From Bedellia somnulentella (lineage: Eukaryota > Arthropoda > Insecta > Lepidoptera > Bedelliidae): a stretch of DNA of 64,000 nt. The notes below the pieces were generated by a model. That model ran no database searches. It saw only the letters and a list, made by a program, of their open reading frames with translations, and was not told where the DNA came from. The stretch spans positions 8,742,001-8,806,000 of the forward strand of contig OY755171.1 in NCBI GenBank assembly GCA_963576735.1, in the 5' to 3' direction. This document shows, in pieces, positions 43,530 to 54,512 of the stretch (its first letter is position 1; each line of letters starts with the position of its first letter). The position numbers and the translations under genes were made by a program.

Positions 43530-44246
43530 ATAATTATGAACTGAGTTTTATATATTATTACTTTATCTATATATATATATACATCTTTCATCCTGAAGCT
43601 TTTACTTACCATCCTTGCAAACATAGTAATTGGAGTGCATATCATGCATGTATAAGTTTATATTTTTTTGTATTAGAAGTAGAATAATAGAAATGGACCT
43701 TATGAAATATAGTATATGGTAAATTTGCCTTTATTTTTATAAATATAAATCGGAAGCGTTACTGACTGACTGTCAAGCAACGCACGCACGAAACTATTGG
43801 ACGTAAGAAGTTGTTGGTCCATAAGTTAAAATGCATGAAAATTTAACCAACTTACTTTATCTCGGTATGTTCGCCAAATTTATAACTAGGAATTTAATAA
43901 AATATAATATATGTACAGTGTTTATAAGGCAGACACTCGGAATGATTACTTAAATTGAAGCAAAAAATATAACGCCTAATATGCATGGAATAGCAATGGA
44001 CGTATATACTATGTATTCATTTTTTTTCATCCAAAGAAGGTTCAAGACTCTAACTACGACTTTGCGATTAAAATTAACAACGGAATGTTAAAAGGAAATA
44101 ATTACGCCTATAAATATTGTATGAATATAACGCCTATAATAAGTGTCTTGGGTAAACAAAATTTATGCCAGGCCTTATGCCTTTTTTCGTAAAATCTTAC
44201 TGAGCAACCCGAAAAAATTACCCCCACATTTCAATCTTTGTTTAGC
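43530..44246. other. AT-rich; dispersed repeat scrap
   Basis: 43755-43830 (gttactgactgactgtcaag, then acgcacgcacgaaactattg) matches the start of the repeat at 53.4 kb. A (ta)n run is at 43569-43581. Confidence 0.45.
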
Positions 44247-44369
44247 ATGATAAACATGCTTAAACACAAACAATTTGTTCAAGCTTTTCCGCTTCATAAA
44301 ATGCCCAACACCAGCCTTTCTGGAATTTGTAAATCCGAACACGACTACGGCGGTCGAAGTAGAAGTAAA
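44247..44369 (+). CDS. Candidate exon ending at strong donor
   Basis: ATG at 44247 opens 41 codons (MINMLKHKQFVQAFPLHKMP, NTSLSGICKSEHDYGGRSRS, K) that end exactly at gtaagtt. The same frame is open about 16 codons upstream too. No known domain. A 5'-truncated LINE begins 180 bp downstream, inside what would be the intron. Confidence 0.3.
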
Positions 44370-44548
44370 GTAAGTTGATTTTACTACTGTCCGTCACTCT
44401 GCCGAACACTTGCTCTTAGAATATGGGATATAATACAGATTGCATTGAAGTTATTTAAAAAGTCTGAGTACTCAAAGATACATTTTACCGCAACCACGAG
44501 TAGAGATAAGAAGTGTAATTCTTAATAAATGTAATTTTTATTTTTAAT

Positions 44549-45476
44549 ATACCTCAACGATATCTCCACTATTCCATTGGGGGACGCAAAGTTGTTTTGT
44601 TATGCAGACGACACTGCTGTCGTCTTCAACGGCTCATCATGGGATGAGGTGTTCGTTCGTGTCGAATCAGGTATGTCCGCTATTGCAACCTATCTTTCTA
44701 AAAACCTTCTTACCTTGAATACCGACAAAACACATCTTTTATGTTTCCACAAGACTCGAGCATCTCAACCTCCTGTCAATGTCCTTAAAATACATAATTG
44801 CCGCTCGTCTCTGTGGCCCTCAACCGATGGTGCGGTCTGCCATTGCCCTATTCTTACAAGAGCGTCCACCATCAAATATTTGGGTGTCACCTTGGATGAA
44901 AACCTTTCTTTTAAACACCACATCCATCTTATATCAAATAGAGTAAGGAAGGTTATAAACATTATGAGGTTGCTTCGTAACAGTGCAGATTTAGAACTCC
45001 TTAAACAAATTTACACAGCCATATGCCAATCAGTTATAGCCTATTGTTTGCCAATTTGGGGAGGTGCAGCCAAAACCTCAATGATAGAAGTTAAAAGGGC
45101 TCAGCGGTCTGTCTTAAAGGTAATGCTCAGAAAAAACTTTAGGTTTTCGACTGAAAAGCTGTATGAGGAATGTAGACTTCTGAGTGTAAGGAAAATGTTT
45201 GTTTTAAGTTCCATTATACAAGCGCACAAAAAATATTTATGTGGTTTCTTTAAGTGTGGTAGATCTAAAAGGTCTCCTACTGTGTTGACAAAAGCCTGTA
45301 AAACAACTTTTGCTAAAAGATTTTCCCCTTTCCTCCAGCCACATTTGTATAATAAACTGCTCAAGCTGTGTGATGTTCGAGAGTATAATAATAGAGAACT
45401 AAAAGTATATGCAAGAAACTGGATTCTCCATCTATCGTATGAGGCCACAGAACAATTGGTAAACGTAATTGACTAA
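44549..45476 (+). CDS. LINE reverse transcriptase, C-terminal part
   Basis: Open frame of about 309 codons beginning YLNDISTIPLGDAKLF. It holds the catalytic CYADDTAVVF, LLTLNTDKTHLLCF, TIKYLGVTLDENLSFKHHI and SVIAYCLPIWGGA, the usual order for CR1/Jockey-type LINEs after the YADD box. The region from endonuclease to palm is missing. No internal stop, so insertion is fairly recent. It is a different family from the copy at 11.2 kb: sequence and tail differ. Confidence 0.88.
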
Positions 45477-45534
45477 AATATTCCTACCTAATCTCTCATG
45501 TACACTACTAACACATAATCATAGATCACATATT

Positions 45535-45601
45535 CATTATCTTATGTCACACAATCATACACACAAACATACACACACACAAACACACACACACACACAC
45601 C
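45535..45601. repeat. CA-rich microsatellite
   Basis: (ac)n with acacacacacacacacacac near its end, in the 3' UTR of the LINE. Confidence 0.9.
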
Positions 45602-45774
45602 AACTTACTTTAAATTAAGATTTTCACGGTCTACATAACTACATAATTATTAATTACCTCATCCAATGTAATGTAAGATTCGCCTATATGTCTAATTGCT
45701 ATTGATTAATTGTTATTTCGGAAAACATTTTTGTTATTATTATTATTAATAATTATAATTGTTATTATTGGGTA

Positions 45775-46738
45775 TGACATTTAGTTCCTCGCCTCTCCCA
45801 TGGCCGAAAAAGAAAATATAAATTTTAAATGGGAGAGGCGGTACTCCCCGACAAGAGCACAGTCGGTCGGGGTCAGGGAGTCAGGTTCAAGAACCGACGG
45901 ACGATCCGAGCCGTATCGAGCAGCACCGCTTTCTGCATCTGTGCTGGAACCGACACGCCACAGAAATCCAACCGCCTCAAGTTGGTCGCGAGGCTGGTTG
46001 GAATTAACCCGTTCGCGGACAAAACAATTGGGATTATTTCTGTCGAAGTCACACCCCACATGTCGGTGATCTCGTGAGCCAGATCGAGATATTACCGACG
46101 CTTCTCGGTGTCGGCTTTCACGAGACCCTCGTCATGAGGGATAGTGACATCCACTAGAAATACCCTCGACTGCGACCGATCCCATACCACGACATCAGGC
46201 TTATTCGCTAGAATAGTCCTGTCCGTGATAACGGATCGGTCCCAATAGATTTTGGCACGGTCGTTTTCTAGGATTGGCTCCGGCAGATACTTGTAATACG
46301 GCAGCCTCTGTTGCAAGAGTCCGTATTTCAGAGCGAGCTCCTGATGCAGGATTTTGGCTGCTTGGTTGTGTCTGTGCAAGTACTCAGTGTTAGCAAGAGC
46401 CGAACAACCGGAAATAACATGCCTAAGTGACTCTCCGGGACGGCCACATGCTCGACAGATGTCTGTGGTACCGTCCTTTAGGATGTATTTCCGATAGTTC
46501 CGCGTCTTGATAACCTGGTCTTGTATTGCACAGACAAAACCTTCGGTTTCCCCAAAGAGGTCCCCGAAACGCAGCCAATGCAGGGAGGCTTTACGGTCCA
46601 CGAAAGGTTCGTGAAGTACCTTGTAAAACCTCCCGTGCAGCTCCTTCTCTTTCCATACGGACTCCCGATCAGAGGTGCTAAGTACCTCCGGGGTTCGCCA
46701 ATCCTGTGAGGCCAACGATAAGGGAGTCAGTCCTTTAT
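45775..46738 (-). mobile_element. R4/Dong-like LINE, 5'-truncated, nested in TTA repeats
   Basis: Minus-strand 3' part of a LINE with a restriction-like endonuclease. It is bordered by ttattattattattaataat (45732-45751) on the left and gttattattattaattatt (from 46739) on the right. Known Dong elements of silkworm insert into TAA repeats, which this setting matches. Exact ends are ambiguous because of the repeats. Confidence 0.8.
45873..46715 (-). pseudogene. R4/Dong-like ORF C-terminus with one nonsense codon
   Basis: Minus-strand frame: FYKVLHEPFVDRKASLHWL, then the zinc-knuckle CRACGRPGESLRHVISGC, then KYGLLQQRLPYYKYLPEP. The endonuclease core follows: KPDVVVWDRS and VFLVDVTIPHDEGLVKA, with the PD...D catalytic pattern of R2/R4-type nucleases. 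The frame is cut by TAA at about 46092, directly before YLDLAHEITDMWG, and then stays open to its natural stop at 45873 (QKAVLLDTARIVRRFLNLTP). So a single stop separates two otherwise intact parts. RT domain missing. Confidence 0.88.
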
Positions 46739-47100
46739 GTTATTATTATTAATTATTCCAAATGTTTGTATTAATTCAATATGTTTTCTCTGTTAATTTC
46801 ATTTTGTAATGCTAATTGTGATTGTAAATATAATATCTTATTTCTTATATATATAATTTGTTTATTAAGTCATGTGTATTTTTGTAAATGCATTATGTTT
46901 AATTTGTATGGGTACCCACGATACAGGCTTGCCTAGTGTGGGGCCACAGGATAATATGTTCTACATTGATTGTCTGTATAAATTAATATTGTATTTGTAG
47001 AATTTGATGTAAATTATGAATGCCAATAAATAGTATTTGATTTGATTTGATTTGATTAATCGATACCAAATCGTTCATATATTATTGCAGCTTTAAATCC

Positions 47101-47412
47101 CATCATCATCATCATCAGCCTATAGACGTCCACTGCTGGACATAGGCCTCCCCCAAAGATCTCCACAACAACCGGTCGTGTGCTACCCTCATCCATCGGC
47201 TTCCCGCGACCTTGACCAAGTCGTCGGTCCACCTTGTTGGAGGCCTACCAAACACTGTGTCGGCCGGTACGTGGCCGCCACTCCAGAACCTTCGAGCCCC
47301 AACGGCCGTCGGTTCTGTGTGCAATGTGCCCTGCCCATTACTACTTCAGTTTTGCAATTCTTCGGTTTATGTCAGTGACCCCGGTTTTTCTACGGATCAA
47401 CTCACTGAAAAT
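47101..47412 (-). mobile_element. RTE LINE 3' end
   Basis: Minus-strand C-terminus (47115-47324) reads GRPPTRWTDDLVKVAGSRWM and WRSLGEAYVQQWTSIG before the stop, the standard end of lepidopteran RTE ORFs. A gat-repeat tail (catcatcatcatcat on plus, 47102-47117) follows. Everything upstream is lost. Confidence 0.85.
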
Positions 47413-47439
47413 TGATCATCGCAAATAATTATTTTGCAT

Positions 47440-47668
47440 ACAAACATACATATACTCACGGCCATAAGTGTCAAAAAGAGAGGTAGCCAGAGCTTCAGAG
47501 CTAGAAACTCCTAAACCACATTTGAAAGTTGGAGGAAGGAAGGACCAGATCATAGAAATAAAGTATCGTTAGTGATGGGTCTCCAACCACTATCACCCAA
47601 AAACTATTTAAAAGAGCCCCATACCCTTAGTCACCTCTTCAACCCACCCACGGGTGGACATTCTTAGC
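47440..47668 (-). repeat. SINE family B, diverged full length
   Basis: gcatacaaacatacatatac to ccacccacgggtggacattc and the 5' end. Confidence 0.78.
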
Positions 47669-49787
47669 AGGTACTAGGCTTTTATTTTGCTTAGAAAATT
47701 ATATTATAACGGCCTTTATTATATCTCGTCTATCTATTTACAACCTAAAGTAGAATCAATTATCAATTTTCTCTGTCACACATCAGCTTTAATTAAAATT
47801 TAATTTCACTGAAGTTAGATAAGTGTGCCGTACGGGGATAAAAGGATGCATTAACTTAATTTATCAATATTTAACTCATTATTAACGCACACTTGTAATG
47901 AAAATTGCAACTTGAATCAGGGTACAATCGATGTTAAAAAGGTTTAACTAGAATAGCGTCGATAAGCTAAAAAAACAGGTATTTTGAAAGAAATACCGAA
48001 GTAATATTTCATCTTTATATTTGTTAAAACGTTACCGTCGAAATAGGTGTTCAAGTCAGTCCAGTTCAATGAAAAATAGAACAGTTTTAGCCTTGAGCCC
48101 CGTTAATATTATCCCAATATCCTATGCGAAAATTTTCATTTATATGTAATACTCGGTACCTTTCCGCCTATAATATTTATAGTGTTCTAAACTATGCCTT
48201 TTAAATGTAAAAAAAACTATCACGCTGATCTTAAGCGCATTCTTAAACAAATATTGAAACCTTAATAATTGTCATCTCAAAGTGCCCTCCAGTAGAAAAA
48301 CTTATTTTTTTAAATATTTAAATGATTAGAGCCTGTTAAATCAATGCTAAACTGGAATTAATCTCACAAAGTAATTTGAGAGTAAACTTCACAGAAACTG
48401 GAAAAAAAAGAGTATTCATATTTTAAAAATAAGCATAACCTTTTTGCCAACAACTGTACATTGAGCTTGATATTTACTTTTTTCACGTTTCTCTCACAAA
48501 GCCATGATGAAAGGAAATCAAGTACTTTTCATTAGCAGTGAGTCCTTTACAGCGACCTAATCAAAAACGTGCGTAGAGAATTGCAAAATGAAAACGTGTT
48601 TTTTATACACCCACTTTGTTGTATTGTAATCAAAGTCACTGAAAAGGCAATGGTAATAGTATGTTATAAATAAAGAGGTATATAAATTTGGTATTTGTAA
48701 GATAATAACAGATTAAATTCTAATTTTGATTTTATTCTCGATTACAAGGGTCACATTTTTTCAATTCGCTGGCATCATCACTGATTGTTGAGCTTTAATT
48801 GAATGATCATGAATTTTGATATTAAACATTTACAAAAAGCACAAAAGCTAAATTAAAAAGAAAAATATTTTCTTTGTATTTTTACAAAACAACCCAACGA
48901 AGTAACAATTTGGTATGGTTCCAAGAATCTTTACCAGTTCCTAATTAAGAACAACAACGGAATTATATTATAATTAGTGGCATATCCAAATAAATGTTCC
49001 CCAAGCAACTTCGGCTCGTGTAGGCTCCGCTGCCTTCCAGAACTTTCTTTAATTAAATCCGCGACAAATTCAAAGCATCTGTTCTCAACAACGAACTCAG
49101 CGGAACCAACTTGGGTTATTCTTAGTTGATTTGGTAACAATTATAATCGATATACATATTTATAATGTATACATATTCAAGATTTTACTATTCGCATCAT
49201 ATTAACAAGTAGAGATTCATTACAAAGGTCGTTTCATGACCGAATATTTTTTTTTAAAAAGTAAGTAAAATAAAAAAGGGATTATGAAACGTTTCTATAA
49301 AGAGGTTTGTTGGGATAGTAAAAATAAGGCTAAAGGAAAGAAAAAACTCTGTCTACCCCAGAGAAAATTGATTATGAGAATCGCCGTTTTACATATATGT
49401 TAAAACCAAAAAAAATAATCAATTTAGTCAATTTAGTTTTGAATTGATTTAGTTATAACATCGTAAACAAGGCTTTCAATGCAAATTGCAATTGAAATGA
49501 TTTGAGCTAAGCGAGTTAGGTAAACCTCAGTCTTCTTTCTATCTGTGCAGTCGGTCTTAGGCTTAAAGCCGTGCTCTAAATAAGAAATTATTATCTTTTA
49601 TGTTTTGACTTCAATGGGAAAATAGTTTTTCGGCGATTATTCCTCAATGGTAGGTTCGATCACGACAACAACGACGACAAGGGGTCGCACCTTACGACAC
49701 TTAATAATGACATGATTTGTTAATTAAGCAATGTTTTGCAAGTCTTCCTCTTTTTCATTCTTTTTTTCGCGATATTGTAGTGATATT
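47669..49787. other. AT-rich, no firm gene
   Basis: A minus-strand 69-codon frame at 48931-49140 (with VGSAEFVVENRCFEFVADLI) has ordinary protein composition but no splice pair or family match. Nothing else recognised. Confidence 0.35.
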
Positions 49788-50032
49788 ACATACATACATA
49801 TACCCACGGCTATATTTCCCTGGAAGGGGTAGCCAGAGCTAAGTAATTATAAATTCCTCAGTCACTTTTGGAAGTTGAGTTGGGAAAAGATGGTAAAAAT
49901 AAAGGTTTTTGGTGATGGGTCTCCAACCACATTGCCCAAAAATCCAATAAAAAGCCCCAATACCCTTAGTCGCCTCTTACGACACCCGTGGGTTGAAAGG
50001 AGTAGCGACATTCTAAGCCGGCACTACACGGC
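49788..50032 (-). repeat. SINE family B with 15-bp target duplication
   Basis: Full unit. The 15-bp repeat attgtagtgatatta is at 49774-49788, touching the tail, and at 50054-50068, 22 bp beyond the SINE 5' end. The extra 22 bp may be non-templated or belong to a longer 5' end. Confidence 0.9.
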
Positions 50033-50068
50033 CAATCAAATATAATTAAATCAATTGTAGTGATATTA

Positions 50069-50670
50069 AAAAAAAAACTAAAAAAATATTCTTAGTCAAT
50101 ATTACACTCAGCAAATATTGTAACAATTCTTAACAACTTTTAACATCTCTTAAGAAGGCGCAGTAGTTTTATTTTTAATGAATAAAAAAATAATCATCAC
50201 AGAACTAAAATAAACAGAACAGACAACAAAAATAGAAATGAGAGCAACGTAATTATATTTGCGAGGTACTTCTCTATGACAACGCTCTCTTGGGATAGCT
50301 GCGTTGTCGAGCGAGCATTACGTCTGTGCAACGAGCGTTCTTTCCGACCGTTGCACTTCTTTTACTCACCCATTATCATAGACTATATTGTTGTAGATGT
50401 CTTATAAGGTAGCACATACGCCGTTTTTCTTTATGGTAGTGCTAGAGGCTCCTTTGGATGATAAAGTATATAAGGCTATAATCGTTTTAATAGAGCAGTT
50501 GTGTCCTTGACCACGTTTGATACTCCACGTTATTGTTAGAAGATAAATATTACAGCACATTAAAACATACCTGCATATTTATTTTAAAACTTATGTTCCT
50601 CGAAAAAAAAACTATCTTATAATTGCAAAAATAAATGACCAGAATCAGAATTTCGCACAAGTAGCCACTT
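50069..50670. other. LTR-like AT-rich stretch, unproven
   Basis: 50392-50560 begins tgttgtagatgtcttataag and holds a TATA-like aagtatataagg. Looks like a lone LTR of a copia type, but no matching target duplication or second LTR was seen. Confidence 0.25.
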
Positions 50671-50743
50671 GACAGTGTAGCTCAATGGGCAGAGCGACGG
50701 GGGCGTATACCCGGAGGTCGTGGGTTCGATCCCAGCCAGTGTT
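50671..50743 (+). tRNA. tRNA-like unit (family D), probable pseudogene/SINE head
   Basis: 73 nt with A box (tagctcaatgggcagagc) and B box (gggttcgatccc). The acceptor pairs 6 of 7. The anticodon arm is cggg-ggcgtata-cccg, an 8-nt loop instead of 7. The conserved downstream flank (tttttctttcctttatttat) is shared with the 62.6-kb copies, so it moves as a repeat. Confidence 0.55.
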
Positions 50744-50964
50744 GATATTTTTCTTTCCTTTATTTATTAGTAATAATCCCCACACGAGGTTTTCATGAAC
50801 AAAAACATTATAATTATTAGAAATGGTTGTTTATTTTTGAAATTTTAAAGATCTCAAATTAAAATCATCAAATCTTAAAATTTTATCGAATCACATTTAG
50901 AACAACAATCACGGTATTAGGGCTCATCACGGGCTTATTTCATAGAAAAAAACAAAACAAAAAT

Positions 50965-51015
50965 TTTGAGACTGGCGGGAATCGACCCTACGACCTCCGA
51001 GTAGACGCCCCGGCT
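50965..51015 (-). repeat. Family D tRNA-like remnant
   Basis: gagactggcgggaatcgacc and acgacctccgagtagacgcc are a decayed minus-strand copy of the same unit. Confidence 0.5.
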
Positions 51016-51753
51016 ACAAGTGTGAAATTAAATTCATTTTATAAATGAAAATCAGTCCCTGCCATTTTGACATTCGATTCATAGAACACAGACGCAAGTG
51101 TTTTGTTCTGAAAGTCATTAGTGCAGTTCAAAAATGTCAGTTCAAAAGTGTTAGTCTTTGACTATGAACACTATAGACAGAGTCATAATGCAACGGGAGA
51201 GTACCTCTTTTAGATAGCAATATTTTTCCTTGTAATGTTGCGATCACTAGAAAACAATTACCCCAAAATAGTATAATCACCATTCTAAAAGCTACTTTTT
51301 AATTTAAAATTGATTACGTCAATTTATTGTTACGTCGTTTTATTTATTGTAAAGGTTTACTGTTTACTATATTATTTCCTGCAATCATATAATTATACAT
51401 ACTTGCTCCTAGTATTATACAATCTTTTTTGTTTAATTTTACCATTTATACTGATGTTTAATACACCGTGAAATCTAAAGCATTTTACTAACTATCAGGG
51501 ATGAATCTTCCCATGATTACGAATAAATTTTTGTACGGGACTAACTTTGTTACTGGACAAAAAAAAACAGCTGTTCCATAAGTGCAAGTTATGTAAATAT
51601 CATACGGGTCATCATGGGTATAGTGGGGTCTATGTTTGTATTTTGAAAAATAAAAGACAGCACTATTTTGTACATGAGTTTTATTGCATTATTTACTATT
51701 GACCTTTAAACAAAATCAGTTTCGTGTGAAAATTTCGAATTCATTCGTCTATT

Positions 51754-51877
51754 TCAGTCACATTTTTCAAAAGATGATGTATTCGTACATCTAAGTATTT
51801 TATATTTGGTTGATTTCCAATTGCATCTTCCAGTGGCCGCAATCCATTTTTCTCGTAGATTCGGGTCTTTAGGAAAA
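51754..51877 (-). pseudogene. THAP domain exon 2 (P-type transposase)
   Basis: After an acceptor (cgtattcattacag) the minus strand reads FPKDPNLREKWIAATGRCNW then KSTKYK. These are the AVPTIF-side residues of THAP: FP, an invariant W, and the basic W-x-P/S-T region. The closing C-x2-H pair is disturbed by a few extra bases, so CTN...H is out of register and a stop follows soon (51754-51756). THAP zinc fingers bind the transposon ends or target DNA. Confidence 0.78.
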
Positions 51878-52245
51878 CTGTAATGAATACGAAGAAATTA
51901 AATAAATATAACAAATTTATTACTTACTAATTCCGTAGATAACAATTGGAAATCATTCAGCGTCGCTATAGCGCGACGAAATTCATAATATACTCACTCA
52001 TTAACATCAGTTTACTAATTTGAAAATTTTACCCTAACGACAGGGTAGGATGAAAAACGTGAATTATGGGAACACTGAGATACTGCATATTTTTAGGTTA
52101 TGCTATTAAAAAATTGCTCAAAATAACTAAAGAAAATGCTAGTAATCTAGTTCAACGTAATTAACATTTGAATCACTTTTTTTCTGATCGCGCAATGTAT
52201 TTATTATGTATTTATCTGTAGAAAAACATTAAAAAACTCACTCAC

Positions 52246-52315
52246 TTCAGAAAGTCAATCCTTCGATGTGTTTTTCGCTGCGGCTTCCGCAGCCAAGCAC
52301 GCTACACCCAACCAT
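52246..52315 (-). pseudogene. THAP domain exon 1 (P-type transposase)
   Basis: ATG at 52315 opens MVGCSVLGCGSRSEKHIEGL, the classic THAP start with C-x4-C (first two zinc ligands). A donor gtgagtgag follows at 52245. In phase with exon 2 one base is missing near the end of exon 1, so the frame meets TGA just before the donor. About 370 bp of intron separates the exons. A 5' UTR of some 280 bp leads back to the TIR. Confidence 0.8.
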
Positions 52316-52618
52316 ACCTCACTAAATAATAAGTTTGACTAATGGAGTCTCTTTTATCACAATAACAATATACAAATGAATAAAATCTTTCTCAAAATCA
52401 AAAGAAAACCAAAATCGCTCACAAGTCGACGCTTTGTTTGTCAAGCTTTAAAAGCGTGACATCAACAAAACGGGTTACGCAATAGAGATGACAATAAAGA
52501 TTTTGTGTCTCTTTTTAACATATAAGAACTTAAATAAGGGCTTCTCTTTTTAAAATGGATGACGTAACATCGCTCTATCTATAGTGTTCATAATCAAAGG
52601 TGTTAGTAGTGCAGATTT

Positions 52619-52757
52619 TTAAAATATGTCATTTACTATTTGGTGAAACTGCTTTTCATAGTTTGATTCAACGTCAAGAACGTCTATGACTGCACAGTGC
52701 CATTTGTTGTTGTCTTTCAATAACCAAAGAGTGATATTATATATTTCAGCAAATATT
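52619..52757 (-). CDS. Unassigned minus-strand frame next to P element
   Basis: Open frame ending LWLLKDNNKWHCAVIDVLDV, ESNYEKQFHQIVNDIF, stop. It lies just outside the P-element target duplication. A possible upstream exon (52877-52945, EYREAPSMQRVMVWNQRLR) ends at gtaagtag. The two may be exons of one unknown gene or pieces of a repeat. Confidence 0.25.
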
Positions 52758-53419
52758 TAGGAATAACATCGTGCAAATTGGTGTTTATCAAATCAGGAAT
52801 CTTGGCATCCTTTGAAAGCACATCATGCTGCCACTTATGGCTGCATTAAAGCTAAACTGACTACTTACTCGTAGTCTTTGATTCCAAACCATTACACGTT
52901 GCATGCTCGGCGCCTCACGATATTCTCTAACTTGACTTCACTCAGTTTCACCGTATGACAAATCTATTTCTACATTTCCTTTCACTCTTATCTTAATGTG
53001 TTATGGTCCAGAGTCCCTTGGCAAATGAAGACGTTAACATCGAATGAGGTAGGCGACTCTGACATCTACTTGAGTTGATAATATCTTTGTTGGGGACGTG
53101 ATATGTGCAAACTTGTCCGTTTTACGTAGTTAATTTTTATGGTCTTTGGTTATGGTACATTCTGAAAATGAAACTGTAAACAAACGAAAACACTTATAAA
53201 GCTTTTAAAGCGAATATTTTCAAAGGGATTCTTAGTAAGAAGCATTTCTCCATACTTCTTGTCGTTGTAACTTGATTGTCCACGTCTCGTTGAGTCTGAT
53301 GTTTTAGCTATGTAGTTCTTTAACCCCTATGTTTTAACTCTACTATGTTGAATAATTTTGCACCTGCATTTTAATATATGTACTTATATGCTGCTCGAAA
53401 AATTATCATCCTAGAAATG
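52758..53419. other. No firm gene
   Basis: Only the weak exon candidate at 52877-52945 (minus) is noted. The rest is AT-rich. Confidence 0.35.
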
Positions 53420-53900
53420 CTTTATATATAAAATAATTAATATGGTAACAAAGGGTTATCATAAAACTGACTGACTGTCTTATAATCAACGCACAGCCAA
53501 AACTATTGTACCTAGAAACTTGAAATTTTGTCCAGTAGTGTATGTTATTATGAAAATGAGCACTAAGAAGGAATTTAAGATATTCCCATTCTAAGGGTAT
53601 GAAAAAGGGGTGTGTAATTTATATCTAACTTATTGAATTGTAGACTAAGAAGTTTGAAAATTTAAACATAGGTTTTCGATAATACTTTTCTATTATTTGT
53701 GTAGGGGAAAGAAACAAAGTTTGTATGAAAATATTATTATTTCTGTGCCTAGAAACTTTGAATTTGGTCTAGAGGTTCCTTTTATAATATGAATTAGCAG
53801 TATGAAACGAATTTTTGGGAATTCATTTCCTAAAGGGAAAAAAAATTGGTTAGAAGTTTATTTGTAATTTTTTTACTTTTGTCTGTATAAAAAGTTTTCT
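53420..53900 (+). repeat. Dispersed repeat (gactgactg / cctagaaac family)
   Basis: Starts with actgactgactgtcttataa, caacgcacagccaaaactat, then tagaaacttgaaattttgtc. A second internal cctagaaactttgaatttgg follows about 220 bp later, so it is partly a tandem of one unit. The related start is at 43755. Confidence 0.55.
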
Positions 53901-54311
53901 ATATAAAGAAAATTTAAGCAGCAAATTATTTATGACAAACCCAAAGCCTTATGAGACACGAATATAACCAAAAATGATATGTAAATTTCATGCCGAACCC
54001 AGCATGCTTACATTGTGAATGACAGAAACAATTTTCATGTTAGTTTTCAATACTCCTCCGAGGTAGACACGAACATTCTTTGTTTGATAAATAAACATGC
54101 AGATGTATTTAAGTTGGAGAACTATCTTGCTGTCGACATACGCCCCAGGTATCTTTATATTACATTATGTTATAATATGAAATTTACGTATTTCAGTTAG
54201 ATATTTTTCTGCTAGTTAAATATTTGGAACGACATGACTCTTATATTTTATAAAGGGACTGAAAATAAACATTAACAATCACGGAGGACGTTTAAATCCA
54301 GGACAGAAAAG
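53901..54311. other. No gene recognised
   Basis: AT-rich. The 61-codon plus frame at 54015 is unsupported. Confidence 0.35.
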
Positions 54312-54512
54312 GTACATACATACATACATTTACGGCCATAAATCCCAAAAAGGGGTAGCCAGAGTTTCAGAGCTAGAAACTCCTAAACCACATTAGAAGT
54401 TGATCGGGGACAAGATGGTAGAAATAAAGTATCCTTGTTGATAGGTTTCCAACCGCATCGCTCAAAAACCTCTTAAAAAAGAAGAAGATATGAGTTAGTG
54501 CTATTATAAGCC
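54312..54512 (-). repeat. SINE family B, 5' part decayed
   Basis: tacatacatacatacattta, tcccaaaaaggggtagccag and ccaaccgcatcgctcaaaaa. The 5' end is disrupted by aagaagaag. Confidence 0.78.

Larger units (their letters stand above)
44549..47057 (+). mobile_element. CR1/Jockey-like LINE with nested R4 element
   Basis: 5'-truncated inside the reverse transcriptase at about 44549. The ORF ends at 45476. The 3' UTR is interrupted by an R4/Dong-like element (45775-46738), then resumes with ggtacccacgatacaggctt and caataaatagtatttga and ends in a tttga repeat tail (47035-47057). Confidence 0.85.
51156..52599 (-). mobile_element. P-superfamily DNA transposon, 1444 bp, internally deleted
   Basis: Exact 8-bp target duplication gtgttagt (51148-51155 and 52600-52607). 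Terminal inverted repeats ctttgactatgaacactata and ctttgattatgaacactata continue for about 27 bp with two mismatches. The minus-strand interior carries both halves of a THAP DNA-binding domain near the 5' end, as P-element transposases do. The long catalytic region is missing. Confidence 0.88.

Noticed and set aside
44765..45448. Minus-strand frames of 65 and 115 codons
   Set aside because: Antisense of the CR1/Jockey-like reverse transcriptase, which has clear RT motifs on the plus strand.
45781..46077. Three overlapping frames on both strands
   Set aside because: Shadows of the 3' end of the R4/Dong-like ORF and its UTR.
50392..50560. Lone copia-type LTR
   Set aside because: TG start and TATA-like box only. 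No 5-bp target duplication, second LTR or primer binding site. Kept as a low-confidence remark.
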